From Ruminococcus sp. 210702-SL.1.03 (GTDB lineage Bacteria; Bacillota; Clostridia; Oscillospirales; Ruminococcaceae), in NCBI RefSeq assembly GCF_020559915.1, contig NZ_JAJCLZ010000004.1, positions 1-64,000 of the forward strand: a stretch of 64,000 nucleotides of DNA, in the 5' to 3' direction. Position numbers and translations under genes: made by a program. The notes below the pieces were generated by a model. That model was not told where the DNA came from and did no database searches. It was given only the letters and a program-made list of their open reading frames with translations. This document shows positions 6,795-15,528 of this stretch, piece by piece. How positions within the stretch are numbered: the stretch's first letter is position 1; the number at the start of each line of letters is the position of its first letter.

Positions 6795-8879
6795 ATGCCA
6801 AAAAACACCGATAAATACATTTGTTATGTCAATCGAGAGCTTTCGTGGCTCAAATTTAACGAACGCGTGCTCGAAGAAGCTGAGGACGAAAGCGTGCCAC
6901 TGCTCGAAAGGCTCAATTTCATCTCGATTTTTCAGAGCAATCTTGATGAATTCTTCATGGTACGCGTTGGCGGTCTGCATGACGCCATGCTCGTTTCCGA
7001 TCGCTCGCGCGATAATAAGACGGGCATGACCCCGCAGGAACAGCTTAGCGCTGTTCTCGCACGCGCAAAAAAGCTGCTCAAACGCAAGGACGAGGCTTAC
7101 TCGCGTATCATGGCGGAGATCGACACTCGCGGCGTGCGCGTCGCCCGATTTTCCGAGCTTAACGAGCGCGAGCAGGAGTATGTTCGCCTGAAATTTGAAG
7201 CGGATATTCAGCCGCTGCTTTTCCCCGCGCTTATTGGCAAAAAACAGCCTTTTCCATTTCTGAAAAATAAAGAGGTCTACGGTATCGCCGTGCTCCAAAG
7301 TAAAAACGGTAAACGCCGCCTGGCCATCGTTCCCTCGATAACCCTGCTTTTCCCGAACGCTATTGAGATACCGCCCATGGCTTCCTCAAAGGGCACTGTT
7401 TATATGCTCACCGATGAGATGATCCTGCACTTTTTTGCCAACATTTTTCCAGGCTATAAGGTCATCGAAAAGTCGCTGATAAAGATAATCCGCAACGCCG
7501 ATATAGATGAATCACGCGTTTACGATGAAGATCTCGATTACCGCGACCATATGGCTGAGGTCATCAAAATGCGCAAAAAGCTCTGCCCTGTGCGCCTTGA
7601 TATGACTCGCCGACTTAGCGACGGCGTTGTGGAAGAACTTTGCGAATACCTACACCTCGAGAAAAAGTGCGTTTTCACCAGCGATTCTCCGCTCTCGCTC
7701 GACTTCGTAAAGATTATTCGCGAAAAGCTTTCCGACGACCCCGAGCTTAGCTATAAGCCCCGCACTCCGCAGAAATCGCCAGCTCTCACTGATTCCGCGA
7801 TAATCCCGCAGGTGCTGAAAAAAGACGTGCTGCTGCACTATCCGTATGAGAGTATAACGCCTTTCCTTAATATGCTCAGTGAGGCTGCACGTGACAAAAA
7901 TGTTATCTCTATCCAAATGACTCTTTACCGCCTTGCCCGCCATAGTAAGGTAATAGAAGCGCTGGTCGAAGCTGCCGAAAACGGCAAAGAGGTCAACGTT
8001 TTGGTAGAACTGAAAGCGCGCTTTGATGAAGAAAATAACATAAATTGGTCTAAACGCCTTGAAAAGGCGGGCTGCCGCGTTATTTACGGCATAGATAGGC
8101 TTAAAGTTCATTCCAAGATCTGCCTTATCACTCGCAAGAGCGGCAAGAACGTTCAGTACATCACGCAGGTCGGCACCGGCAACTACAACGAATCTACCGC
8201 GCGGCTTTACACCGACCTTTGCCTTATCACCGCGAACAGCGATATTGGCAAGGAGACCGCCGAGGTATTCCGCCGCCTGCTGATGGGCGAAACTATCTCA
8301 GAAACAAATCTGCTCATGGTAGCGCCGCACTGCCTGCAAGATAAAGTAATAGACCTTATCGAGCGTGAAACGGCAAAGGCGCGCGAGGGCAGGGAAGCCT
8401 ACATCGGGCTGAAGCTCAATTCGCTGACCGATAAGAAGATAATGGAAAGCCTGATAGAAGCTTCGCAGGCGGGCGTGAAGATCGAAATGGTCATTCGCGG
8501 TATCTGCTGTCTGCGCCCGGGCATCGAGGGCTACACCGAAAATATCCGCATTGTGAGCATCGTCGGCAGACTTCTCGAGCACTCGCGTATATACATTTTC
8601 GGCAGCGGCGATGACCGCCAGATCTACATAGCCTCCGCCGACCTCATGACACGCAACACTTTGAAGCGCGTAGAGGTGGCCGCGCCGATACTTGACGAGC
8701 AGCTTAAACGCCGCGTTGAGCAGATTTTTACCGCCATGATGAGCGACAACACTTCGGCGAGAGTTATGCTGCCCGACGGTACTTACGAGCGTCAAGAGCC
8801 TGTCGGCGAGCCTTTCAACGTGCAGGAATTTCTTTATGATACCGCTTATAAGGCGGCAGGATCTCGAAAATCTAAATAA
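6795..8879 (+). CDS. ppk1: Polyphosphate kinase 1
   Basis: A 694-residue enzyme that makes polyphosphate from the gamma-phosphate of ATP, reversibly. The N domain (SWLKFNERVLEEA, SNLDEFFMVRVGG) and the two phospholipase-D-like C domains are complete, at the usual length. The conserved His383 (RHSK) and the phosphorylated catalytic His439 (KVHSKICLI) are both visible, as is the ITQVGTGNYNESTARLYTD signature. CAGGAGGAG precedes the ATG. It is a single-gene unit with its own promoter and terminator. Confidence 0.97.
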   Translation: MPKNTDKYICYVNRELSWLKFNERVLEEAEDESVPLLERLNFISIFQSNLDEFFMVRVGGLHDAMLVSDRSRDNKTGMTPQEQLSAVLARAKKLLKRKDEAYSRIMAEIDTRGVRVARFSELNEREQEYVRLKFEADIQPLLFPALIGKKQPFPFLKNKEVYGIAVLQSKNGKRRLAIVPSITLLFPNAIEIPPMASSKGTVYMLTDEMILHFFANIFPGYKVIEKSLIKIIRNADIDESRVYDEDLDYRDHMAEVIKMRKKLCPVRLDMTRRLSDGVVEELCEYLHLEKKCVFTSDSPLSLDFVKIIREKLSDDPELSYKPRTPQKSPALTDSAIIPQVLKKDVLLHYPYESITPFLNMLSEAARDKNVISIQMTLYRLARHSKVIEALVEAAENGKEVNVLVELKARFDEENNINWSKRLEKAGCRVIYGIDRLKVHSKICLITRKSGKNVQYITQVGTGNYNESTARLYTDLCLITANSDIGKETAEVFRRLLMGETISETNLLMVAPHCLQDKVIDLIERETAKAREGREAYIGLKLNSLTDKKIMESLIEASQAGVKIEMVIRGICCLRPGIEGYTENIRIVSIVGRLLEHSRIYIFGSGDDRQIYIASADLMTRNTLKRVEVAAPILDEQLKRRVEQIFTAMMSDNTSARVMLPDGTYERQEPVGEPFNVQEFLYDTAYKAAGSRKSK

Positions 8880-8884
8880 TACCA

Positions 8885-8914
8885 AAAGCGCGGCTTCGGC
8901 TGCGCTTTCTTTTA
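8885..8914 (+). terminator. Terminator of ppk1
   Basis: A GC-rich hairpin AAAGCGCgGC, TTCG tetraloop, GCtGCGCTTT, followed by CTTTTATTT. Confidence 0.85.
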
Positions 8915-8930
8915 TTTACAAAAAGTTTTT

Positions 8931-9000
8931 TTGTAATCGTTATTGTAAACGTTTAAGCCCGCGCGCGCCTATTGCATTTTTTTTCGCGATATAGTATAAT
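8931..9000 (+). promoter_or_regulatory. LacI-type operators and promoter of mgp
   Basis: Two operator-like sites lie side by side: TTGTAATCGT (8931-8940) and TTGTAAACGTTTAA (8943-8956, near-palindromic). The promoter follows: TTGCAT (8972-8977), 17 bp, TATAAT (8995-9000). The same operator motif occurs upstream of the LacI gene and both sugar-binding protein genes. Confidence 0.6.
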
Positions 9001-9036
9001 ATATTTATCACAAATAACCATGAAAGGAAACGTAAT

Positions 9037-10212
9037 ATGAACGAATTTGAAACAAACAAAGCTTATGTTACCTCGAGATATGAGGAGCTTATCAACCGCA
9101 AAAACCGCAAGGCGGACAGCTATAACGGCATTTACGACCGCTATGTAAATCCTGTGCTTACCGCCGAGCACGCGCCTATCATCTGGAAATACGACCTTGA
9201 CCCCGCGACCAACCCGCACTTTATGGAGCGCCTCGGCATAAACGCCGTGCTTAATTCGGGCGCTATCTATCTCAATGGCAAATACTGCCTTGTAGCGCGC
9301 GTTGAGGGCAGCGACCGCAAGTCTTTCTTCGCAGTTGCCGAAAGCGACAGCCCTACCGAGGGTTTCCGTTTCCGCGATTATCCCGTTATCCTGCCCGATA
9401 CCGAGCCTGACGAAACCAACGTTTACGATATGCGCCTTACTCAGCACGAGGACGGCTGGATATACGGCGTTTTCTGCTCTGAGAGCAAGGATACTTCCGT
9501 CAACGACCTTTCCGCGGCTACCGCGCAGGCGGGCATAGTTCGCACTAAAGACCTCGTTACATGGGAGCGTCTGCCGAATTTGAGATCTAAGTCGCCGCAG
9601 CAGAGAAACGTAGTTCTCCACCCGGAATTTGTTGATGGCAAATACGCTTTCTACACCCGTCCGCAGGACGATTTTATAGAAACAGGCTCGGGCGGCGGCG
9701 TTTGTTTCGGTCTTTGTGATGACATCACGAACCCCGTCATCTGCACCGAGGAAAAGGTCATATCCCCCCGCCGCTACCACACCATAACCGAGGTCAAGAA
9801 CGGCGCGGGCGCTGTTCCGATAAAGACACCCAAGGGCTGGATACATATAGCGCACGGTGTAAGAAACACCGCCGCAGGTCTGCGCTACGTTATCTACGTT
9901 TTCGCGACCGACCTTAACGACCCCTCTAAGCTTATCGCCGAGCCTTCGGGACTTTTCATCGCTCCGCACGGCGCTGAGAGAGTCGGCGATGTTTCAAACG
10001 TTTGCTTTACTAACGGCGCTATCGTCCGTGAAAACGGCGATGTTTACATCTACTACGCTTCCTCCGATACCCGCGTGCACGTTGCTTCGACTACTATCGA
10101 GAAACTGATGGACTACACTTTCAACACTCCGTCTGACCCGCTGCGTTCGGTAGACTGCGTAAAACAGCGCTGCGAGCTTATCGAGAAAAATCTGAAATTC
10201 ATGGGCAAGTGA
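9037..10212 (+). CDS. mgp: 4-O-beta-D-mannosyl-D-glucose phosphorylase (GH130 subfamily 1)
   Basis: A 391-residue cytoplasmic enzyme of family GH130. It phosphorolyses beta-1,4-mannosyl-glucose to mannose 1-phosphate and glucose, the last step of intracellular (gluco)mannan breakdown. Family features include the five-bladed propeller pattern, the catalytic-Asp region ([16 protein letters not shown]), [15 protein letters not shown], and the basic phosphate-binding stretch SPRRYHTI. The length and these motifs match subfamily 1, including R. albus RaMP1, better than the shorter mannooligosaccharide phosphorylases. GAAAGGAAAC precedes the ATG. It stands alone between two terminators, with LacI-type operators upstream. 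Confidence 0.88.
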   Translation: MNEFETNKAYVTSRYEELINRKNRKADSYNGIYDRYVNPVLTAEHAPIIWKYDLDPATNPHFMERLGINAVLNSGAIYLNGKYCLVARVEGSDRKSFFAVAESDSPTEGFRFRDYPVILPDTEPDETNVYDMRLTQHEDGWIYGVFCSESKDTSVNDLSAATAQAGIVRTKDLVTWERLPNLRSKSPQQRNVVLHPEFVDGKYAFYTRPQDDFIETGSGGGVCFGLCDDITNPVICTEEKVISPRRYHTITEVKNGAGAVPIKTPKGWIHIAHGVRNTAAGLRYVIYVFATDLNDPSKLIAEPSGLFIAPHGAERVGDVSNVCFTNGAIVRENGDVYIYYASSDTRVHVASTTIEKLMDYTFNTPSDPLRSVDCVKQRCELIEKNLKFMGK

Positions 10213-10226
10213 CCTCGTAAAATAGT

Positions 10227-10257
10227 AAGACCTCCGAGCTTTTCGGAGGTCTTTTTT
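10227..10257. terminator. Bidirectional terminator between mgp and the zinc-ribbon gene
   Basis: An 11-bp stem, AAGACCTCCGA with its complement, a 5-nt loop, and a T-run on the plus side. The convergent genes on both sides can share it. Confidence 0.9.
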
Positions 10258-10270
10258 GTTTGTTGAGTTT

Positions 10271-11077
10271 TTATTCCGCGCTTTCAGCAGCGCTTTCCGC
10301 CGCACTGTCCGTATCGCTCTCCGCGAATGAAGAGGTTATCTCCATATCGGGCGTGATGATTCCCGGCTCGTATTGCAGATTGAAAAGCTTCCAATGTCTG
10401 CCGACCTTGCCGACGTAGAAATTCATGCGGAAAGTTTCTTCGCCTTTTGAGCCTTTGAACGTAACGTCGGTGACTACCAAATTCGCCTCGCTTATGTCTG
10501 GAACAGTGCCGTAGGCTTCCTTGTAGCCGTCTAAACTGTACTCGGTAAGCTCGTCGGCTCTCTGTATTTTCCAGCCGATGGTGAAATCGTCGCCATAGGT
10601 ATCTGCAAAATCGGCGGCAAAAGTTTCCATGTATTTCTTGTCGCCAATTTCGGAAATCTTGAGGTCGCTCTCATAGTCTTTTTGCATCTCTTTTGGGAAG
10701 CATGAGCTGTATTTGTCGAAATCGCGTTCGTTTATCGCCGTCAGGTATTTGTCCACAACGTCGCTGCTCTTCTCGCTAAAGCCTATAACGCCAGTGCCGA
10801 AAAGCGTGCCTACCACGATAAGCATCGCCGCGATAGTCAACACAATCAGTAGGCGCACCATCTTCGGGTCGCGCTTTTTCTTGCCGTTTTTATCGCGCTG
10901 AGCCTCTTTCAACTTTTTGTAATGTTCTTCCTTTTCTTCAGCTGTCATAAAGCGCACTGGCTTATTGGTCTGGTATTTCTTGACGGCTTTTATTTCGAGG
11001 TCAGGGTCGCCGTAGCCGCAGTGCTCGCAAAATTCGCCCTTGTACTCTTTGCCGCATGATTTACATATTTTAGACAT
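10271..11077 (-). CDS. Zinc-ribbon membrane protein with extracytoplasmic NTF2-like region
   Basis: A 268-residue protein. The N-terminus is a rubredoxin-like zinc ribbon (CKSCGKEY and CEHCGYG, residues 5-22). A charged cytoplasmic linker and one membrane helix follow (LLIVLTIAAMLIVVGTLFG, about 94-112). The outer domain of about 140 residues (DVVDKYLTAINERDFDKYSS) resembles DUF4878/NTF2-like folds. The C-terminus is low-complexity Ser/Ala/Glu. Function unknown; this layout is common in Clostridia. It has its own promoter (TTGAAA, 17 bp, TATAAT at 11110-11138). Confidence 0.7.
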   Translation of the reverse strand: MSKICKSCGKEYKGEFCEHCGYGDPDLEIKAVKKYQTNKPVRFMTAEEKEEHYKKLKEAQRDKNGKKKRDPKMVRLLIVLTIAAMLIVVGTLFGTGVIGFSEKSSDVVDKYLTAINERDFDKYSSCFPKEMQKDYESDLKISEIGDKKYMETFAADFADTYGDDFTIGWKIQRADELTEYSLDGYKEAYGTVPDISEANLVVTDVTFKGSKGEETFRMNFYVGKVGRHWKLFNLQYEPGIITPDMEITSSFAESDTDSAAESAAESAE

Positions 11078-11109
11078 TTGTCAAATTTCCTTTCGCTAAG
11101 TATAGAATT

Positions 11110-11138
11110 ATTATACCACGTTCCAGAATTTTTTTCAA
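11110..11138 (-). promoter_or_regulatory. Promoter of the zinc-ribbon gene
   Basis: The minus strand has TTGAAA (11133-11138), 17 bp, TATAAT (11110-11115). Confidence 0.65.
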
Positions 11139-11488
11139 GTGTGCACGGCAATTTTTCTGCAAAGACTTGTAGCACTGCGATCTATCTCAAATTTTCTTTC
11201 ATTTCGCACTTGACATATCTGCTAAAATATTGTATCATAAAATCAATTATCTGAAAAGCAACTATTTGTCATGCAGATCATTGCAATTGCAAATGGAAAG
11301 GCGTTACAAAAAATGTTCGAGCGCCGTGCACCGTACAGAATTTGCACAAAAAGACAATCGGCGCAAGCAGGAAGAGATATATGTTTCACTCTGCACGATG
11401 AAAAATCCGCACCGCTCGCCGTGCAGCGTTTTGCTGAATATTTAGACCACAGAAACGATAAAAACGACCTAGATAAGGAGATGGAAAA
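11139..11488 (+). other. Long leader of the AraC gene
   Basis: A promoter TTGACA (11210-11215), 17 bp, TATCAT (11233-11238) leaves about 245 nt of leader before the AraC start. The leader includes an ATTGCAATTGCAAAT dyad near 11280-11294, a possible operator. A 73-codon frame at 11271-11492 overlaps the AraC ATG by 4 nt, but it has no ribosome site and unconvincing composition, so I do not call it a gene. I recognise no riboswitch. Confidence 0.45.
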
Positions 11489-12274
11489 ATGAAAATAGGC
11501 TCGATCGGCTACAACCACAGCCACGACAGATCATTCGTAATGGACAGACCCGCAGGCCCGGGCGCATGGCTGTTTTTGCTAGTAAAATCAACGGCTTTGT
11601 TCGAGTTAGACGGCGTTCGGCAGAACGTTGCGGCGAACTCCTGCGTGCTCATTTCGCCCAACACGCCATGTATGTACACCGCCCTAGATGACAACTACAC
11701 CGACGATTGGTTCTACTTCTCGGAAGAGGTCGGCGACATGGATCATTTTGCAAAACTAGGGCTGCCGATCAACCAGATTGTGCACCTCGGGGCGGTGGAG
11801 GAGCTGAGTCAGATAATGCACATTTTGACCTATGAGCACTACTCGGCAGACGCTTTTCACGAAGAGATCGAGCAGCGCTATCTCGATATACTTTTTATGA
11901 AGATCGGCAGGTTGATCGCAGACAAAAAGCATCTCTGCACACGCGCGTTCGCAAAGAAAAATGACAGCTTCACGCACATTCGCAGCCGCATTTACACCCA
12001 GCCCGATTTGGTCGGCAGCGTTGATGAGCTAGCCGCAGAGGCGGGGATGAGCCGTTCGGGCTTCCAGCATATGTATAAAAAAATGTTCGGTGTGAGCGTT
12101 ATTGCCGATGTCATAACCAGCAGGGTCGAGCGCGCAAAACGTTTATTGACATCGACCACGCTGACGGTCGATGAGATCGCCGCGCGGTGCGGGTACTCCG
12201 GCTCGTATACCTTTATTCGTCAATTCAAACAGCGCTGCGGCAAAACGCCGACAGCCTACCGGAAAGGTCTCTGA
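11489..12274 (+). CDS. AraC-family transcriptional regulator
   Basis: A 261-residue regulator. The N-terminal half is a cupin-type sensing domain (GAWLFLLVKSTALFELDG, LISPNTPCMYTA). The C-terminal ~100 residues carry two HTH motifs (VDELAAEAGMSRSGFQHMYK and VDEIAARCGYSGSYTFIRQF) ending in GKTPTAYRK, the standard AraC/XylS signature. AAGGAGATGG precedes the ATG. It lies directly upstream of a GH43 gene in the same orientation, with direct repeats in the gap, and so probably controls that enzyme in response to a pentose-type sugar (inference). Confidence 0.93.
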   Translation: MKIGSIGYNHSHDRSFVMDRPAGPGAWLFLLVKSTALFELDGVRQNVAANSCVLISPNTPCMYTALDDNYTDDWFYFSEEVGDMDHFAKLGLPINQIVHLGAVEELSQIMHILTYEHYSADAFHEEIEQRYLDILFMKIGRLIADKKHLCTRAFAKKNDSFTHIRSRIYTQPDLVGSVDELAAEAGMSRSGFQHMYKKMFGVSVIADVITSRVERAKRLLTSTTLTVDEIAARCGYSGSYTFIRQFKQRCGKTPTAYRKGL

Positions 12275-12305
12275 CATATCGCCGTCCGTTTGCGCTGGTG
12301 GATTT

Positions 12306-12370
12306 TGCACAAAATGATACTAAATTGAGCTTTTTTTGATATTACAATCGTGCACAAAATGTAGTATACT
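12306..12370 (+). promoter_or_regulatory. Direct repeats and promoter upstream of the GH43 gene
   Basis: TGCACAAAATG occurs twice, at 12306-12316 and 12350-12360. The 44 bp between them is about four helical turns, the kind of tandem same-orientation sites that AraC proteins bind. A promoter is TTACAA (12341-12346), 18 bp, TATACT (12365-12370). The second repeat lies between the boxes. Confidence 0.5.
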
Positions 12371-12402
12371 ATTTGTAGAGAAATTATATTGAGGTGATCA
12401 AT

Positions 12403-13728
12403 ATGCCAAATCCTATCCTGCCGCTTTGGGAATATATACCTGATGGAGAACCGCGCGTTTTCGGCGACCGCGTTTATCTTTACGGCTCGCACGACAGAGC
12501 AGCCAGCGACGTTTTTTGCGATTTTAAATTGAAAGTTTGGTCGGCGAGCGTGGATGATCTTAATAACTGGACTTGCCACGGCGACAGCTTCAAGACCCGC
12601 AGCAGCGGCGACCGCAAGCCTGATACGCCATGGACTGACCACGAACTTTTTGCCCCCGATGTTATAGAAAAAGACGGTAAATACTACCTTTACGCATATA
12701 TTGTGGGTTCTAAAGGAGCAGTTGGTGTTTCAGACCGTCCTGAAGGCCCGTTTGAACTGCTTTCCAACTATAAATATGATACAAAAGTGGGCGATGATGG
12801 TATTTTTAACGATGCTGGCGTGTTGGTAGATGATGACGGAAAAGTCTATATCTACTACGGATTTACCGAGTCGAACATGAACGAACTTGACCCCGCGAAT
12901 ATGTACGAAATCAAGGCGGGCAGTTACAAGCGCCCGGTGATTGACGACACAGAGAACGTTCCGCGGGAACAGCGCTTTTTTGAAGCCAGCTCGCCGCGAA
13001 AGATCAACGGAAAATATTACATGATTTACTCGCCCTGCGTCGGCAGCCGACTTGCATACGCGACCTCCGACTCGCCGAGAGGCCCTTTCATATACCGCGG
13101 ATACATCATTGACAACGGCGTTGATTACCCCGGCGGAAATAACCACGGCTCTGTCTGCTGCATAAAAGGTCAATGGTATGTTTTTTACCATAGAATGACA
13201 AATGGCACAATAATGAGCCGCCGTGCCTGCGTTGAAAAAATCGAGATCCTGCCCGACGGAACTATCCCGACGGTCGAAATGACCTCGCTCGGGTTTGAGG
13301 ATTCGCTCGATCCGTATAAACTCACGCCAGCCGAGATCGCGTGTGTACTAAAAGGCGGCTGTTTTGTTACTGAGAAGGACATTTTCACGCGAACTGTTAC
13401 CGACATCACCGACGGCTGTGTTATCGGATACAAATATTTTGATTTTGGTGATGATTTTACCAATGATGGAATGACAATAGCAATGAAAGTCAAAGGCGGC
13501 GGAGCGAAGTGCCGCGTGCGCGTTCTGCTAGACGATCCTGAAAATGGCGAGGAAATCGGAAGCATACAGATCGGCACGGGCGACGGCGTTTACACGGCAA
13601 AAACTGCGAAAGTTATTGGCAGACACGCACTTTATTTCGTTGCCGAGCACGGCGTTGAGGGCTGGACGGCGCAGTATTTTGAGGGCAGAAAGCTATTTGA
13701 ACTGGAAGAATTTGTGTTTATGAAATGA
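12403..13728 (+). CDS. Glycoside hydrolase family 43 enzyme with C-terminal CBM6-like domain
   Basis: A 441-residue protein. The start is the ATG at 12403, seven bases after GAGGTG; a GTG at 12394 overlaps the ribosome site itself. Residues 1-300 are a GH43 five-bladed propeller: catalytic Asp region RVFGDRVYLYGSHD, FAPDVIEKDGKYYLYA, and the general-acid Glu in RFFEASSPRKI. About 120 residues of beta-sandwich resembling CBM6 follow (FGDDFTNDGMTIAMKVKGGG). GH43 members act mostly on arabinose and xylose side chains; the exact specificity cannot be read here. There is no signal peptide, so it acts inside the cell on imported oligosaccharides. Confidence 0.88.
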   Translation: MPNPILPLWEYIPDGEPRVFGDRVYLYGSHDRAASDVFCDFKLKVWSASVDDLNNWTCHGDSFKTRSSGDRKPDTPWTDHELFAPDVIEKDGKYYLYAYIVGSKGAVGVSDRPEGPFELLSNYKYDTKVGDDGIFNDAGVLVDDDGKVYIYYGFTESNMNELDPANMYEIKAGSYKRPVIDDTENVPREQRFFEASSPRKINGKYYMIYSPCVGSRLAYATSDSPRGPFIYRGYIIDNGVDYPGGNNHGSVCCIKGQWYVFYHRMTNGTIMSRRACVEKIEILPDGTIPTVEMTSLGFEDSLDPYKLTPAEIACVLKGGCFVTEKDIFTRTVTDITDGCVIGYKYFDFGDDFTNDGMTIAMKVKGGGAKCRVRVLLDDPENGEEIGSIQIGTGDGVYTAKTAKVIGRHALYFVAEHGVEGWTAQYFEGRKLFELEEFVFMK

Positions 13729-13854
13729 CGAAAAGAGGAAGAAGATCTGTGCGCTGACGGCTTTGATGGCAACAACAGCCTTGCCGATTTGCTGTTTATC
13801 CGCTCCTTGCAGAAGTACGCTGAGAACGATTTGATGACTAGTAGTATAATATAT

Positions 13855-13890
13855 AAGACCGTCTGCAATATATCAGACGGTCTTTATACT
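13855..13890 (+). terminator. Terminator after the GH43 gene
   Basis: AAGACCGTCTG (13855-13865), 8-nt loop, CAGACGGTCTT (13874-13884), then a T-rich tail. It lies 127 nt after the stop codon. The interval stays open in the GH43 frame and may contain a gene remnant. Confidence 0.8.
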
Positions 13891-13932
13891 TTATATTGAT
13901 GTGCATATTTCATTCAGAATCTATATGTGGTA

Positions 13933-14472
13933 TTATATTAACAAATATGCGATTGCTGAGATCAACATCAACCCAACTCCGCATGACAATAAAACTATCC
14001 CTGCGGTCTTTGCAGATGTCACTACCTTATCTATATATGCACATTTCGGCTTTTTCGGGTCATATATCACCTTTACATCGCTGCCGATATGCCATACCTG
14101 CTCCCCAAGCACCCTGTAATTGTGATATATGCCCGTCGTGTGGATATGAAATATATCATTTTCGGATATATAAAAACCGTCGCCCTGCCCAAATACCTTT
14201 TCCATTTCGGGCGTGCTTATATTAGTCGAAACTACGCCTTTGTAATGTCTGTAAGCCGTGTATGTCCTGCCATTCACGCTGAATTCTGCGACAGGCGCGA
14301 CAGACTTTGCGTTAGATCCGCCAGCTATGCGGTGTTTTATAACTTTTCCGACCGTTTCAGCTGTGCATCTCCTGCGCAATGATCTGCCGCGCATGAAAAA
14401 CGGCATCGACAACAGCGCTGCAACAAGTCCTGCCGCGCCTACACATATGCAGCCGATAGTATTTGCGTCCAT
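13933..14472 (-). CDS. DUF3592-like membrane protein
   Basis: A 179-residue protein with an N-terminal membrane helix (TIGCICVGAAGLVAALLSMPFF) and a C-terminal one (TAGIVLLSCGVGLMLISAIAYLL). The beta-rich region between them (APVAEFSVNGRTYTA, then GSDVKVIYDPKKPKCAYI) matches the DUF3592 pattern of surface or membrane-associated proteins of unknown role. It is a single gene divergent from pnuC. Confidence 0.7.
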   Translation of the reverse strand: MDANTIGCICVGAAGLVAALLSMPFFMRGRSLRRRCTAETVGKVIKHRIAGGSNAKSVAPVAEFSVNGRTYTAYRHYKGVVSTNISTPEMEKVFGQGDGFYISENDIFHIHTTGIYHNYRVLGEQVWHIGSDVKVIYDPKKPKCAYIDKVVTSAKTAGIVLLSCGVGLMLISAIAYLLI

Positions 14473-14531
14473 ATATCTTCACCTCGAAGTTATTATATCA
14501 CAAACTTGCCTTAGTGTCAAGTTTTTATGGG

Positions 14532-14560
14532 TTGACAGGCACAAAAAAATGTGCTATAAT
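14532..14560 (+). promoter_or_regulatory. Promoter of pnuC with a dyad in the spacer
   Basis: TTGACA (14532-14537), 17 bp, TATAAT (14555-14560). The spacer contains GCACA-N6/7-TGTGC, an inverted repeat ideally placed for a repressor, possibly a niacin/NAD regulator. A ~115-nt leader follows; I see no known riboswitch in it. Confidence 0.65.
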
Positions 14561-14676
14561 AGCTTTTGAAATTCGGGATCGGATGATCTGATGATATTAA
14601 ATAAACGTTCGGTACCTAAAATAGACCATCACAATATCGCTTTAAAGTGATATATATATTTGAAAGGCGTGATATA

Positions 14677-15366
14677 TTGAATGATCCTATAAAAACATTG
14701 ACGAAAATGGATCGGCTGCTTTGGATATGCTCGCTTGTCGCTGTTTTTTTATCTAATATCCTGCCGGGTCAGCTTGACATATTGACATTGGCGGCGGCGA
14801 TGATAGGTGTTACATCGCTGATATTCGCGGCAAAAGGCAACGTTTGGGCGCAGATATTGATGATAGTTTTCAGCATATTGTACGGCATAATATCGTACAG
14901 ATTCAGATATTGGGGCGAGATGGTAACATATCTTGGCATGACATTGCCTATGGCGGTGTGGTCTATGATAACGTGGATACGAAATCCCTCTGCGGAAAAC
15001 GACTCGGAGGTAGAGATACAGCGGCTCAATCGAAAGCATATCGTGGGGCTTGTGATATTCACCGCGGCGGTATCTGTGGTATTTTACTATACTTTAAAAG
15101 CGCTCGGTACACCAAATATGGTATTCAGCACTATTTCAGTAACCACAAGCTTTCTGGCTGCATCGCTTACGATGCTTCGCTCATCGTATTACGCGCTGGG
15201 ATATGCCGCAAATGATATAGTCCTAATAGTTTTGTGGATATTGGCGTCGCTGAAAGACCCTTCATATATACCCGTTGCGGTCAATTTCAGCATATTTTTC
15301 CTAAACGATATGTACGGTTTCATAAGCTGGAAGAAACGTGAGATAAGGCACGCGCAGATAGCTTGA
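14677..15366 (+). CDS. pnuC: Nicotinamide riboside / nicotinamide mononucleotide transporter PnuC
   Basis: A 229-residue membrane protein with seven hydrophobic segments and the C-terminal DMYGFISWKKRE motif, with ALGYAANDIVLIVLWIL before it, typical of PnuC. It takes up nicotinamide riboside for NAD synthesis by facilitated diffusion. I use the TTG at 14677, which follows GAAAGGCGTG. An in-frame start at 14647 would add residues without a ribosome site. Confidence 0.88.
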   Translation: MNDPIKTLTKMDRLLWICSLVAVFLSNILPGQLDILTLAAAMIGVTSLIFAAKGNVWAQILMIVFSILYGIISYRFRYWGEMVTYLGMTLPMAVWSMITWIRNPSAENDSEVEIQRLNRKHIVGLVIFTAAVSVVFYYTLKALGTPNMVFSTISVTTSFLAASLTMLRSSYYALGYAANDIVLIVLWILASLKDPSYIPVAVNFSIFFLNDMYGFISWKKREIRHAQIA

Positions 15367-15374
15367 TATACATG

Positions 15375-15403
15375 AACGCAGTCGAAAAAGGCTGCGTTTT
15401 TTT
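15375..15403 (+). terminator. Terminator of pnuC
   Basis: AACGCAG, 10-nt loop, CTGCGTT and a run of T. Confidence 0.75.
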
Positions 15404-15439
15404 GCTTAAAAATATAGTAATGATCGTTGCTTGATTCTC

Positions 15440-15473
15440 TTGATTTTCACATTGCTTTGTGCTATACTATAAT
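15440..15473 (+). promoter_or_regulatory. Promoter of the GH5 lipoprotein gene
   Basis: TTGATT (15440-15445), 17 bp, TATACT (15463-15468), with a second -10-like TATAAT overlapping at 15468-15473. Confidence 0.5.
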
Positions 15474-15528
15474 ATGGCGGAGTGGGGCGCTTCGCTATTT
15501 ATGATACAATTTTTAGGAGGTATTTTCT

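Noticed and set aside
11271..11492. A 73-codon frame overlapping the AraC start by 4 nt
   Set aside because: The ATGA overlap looks like coupling, but there is no ribosome site and composition is not gene-like. Kept as leader sequence.
14561..14676. pnuC leader considered as an NAD-II or other riboswitch
   Set aside because: I could not match the leader to any riboswitch consensus I know. Only a short dyad (CTTTAAAG) near the ribosome site is visible.
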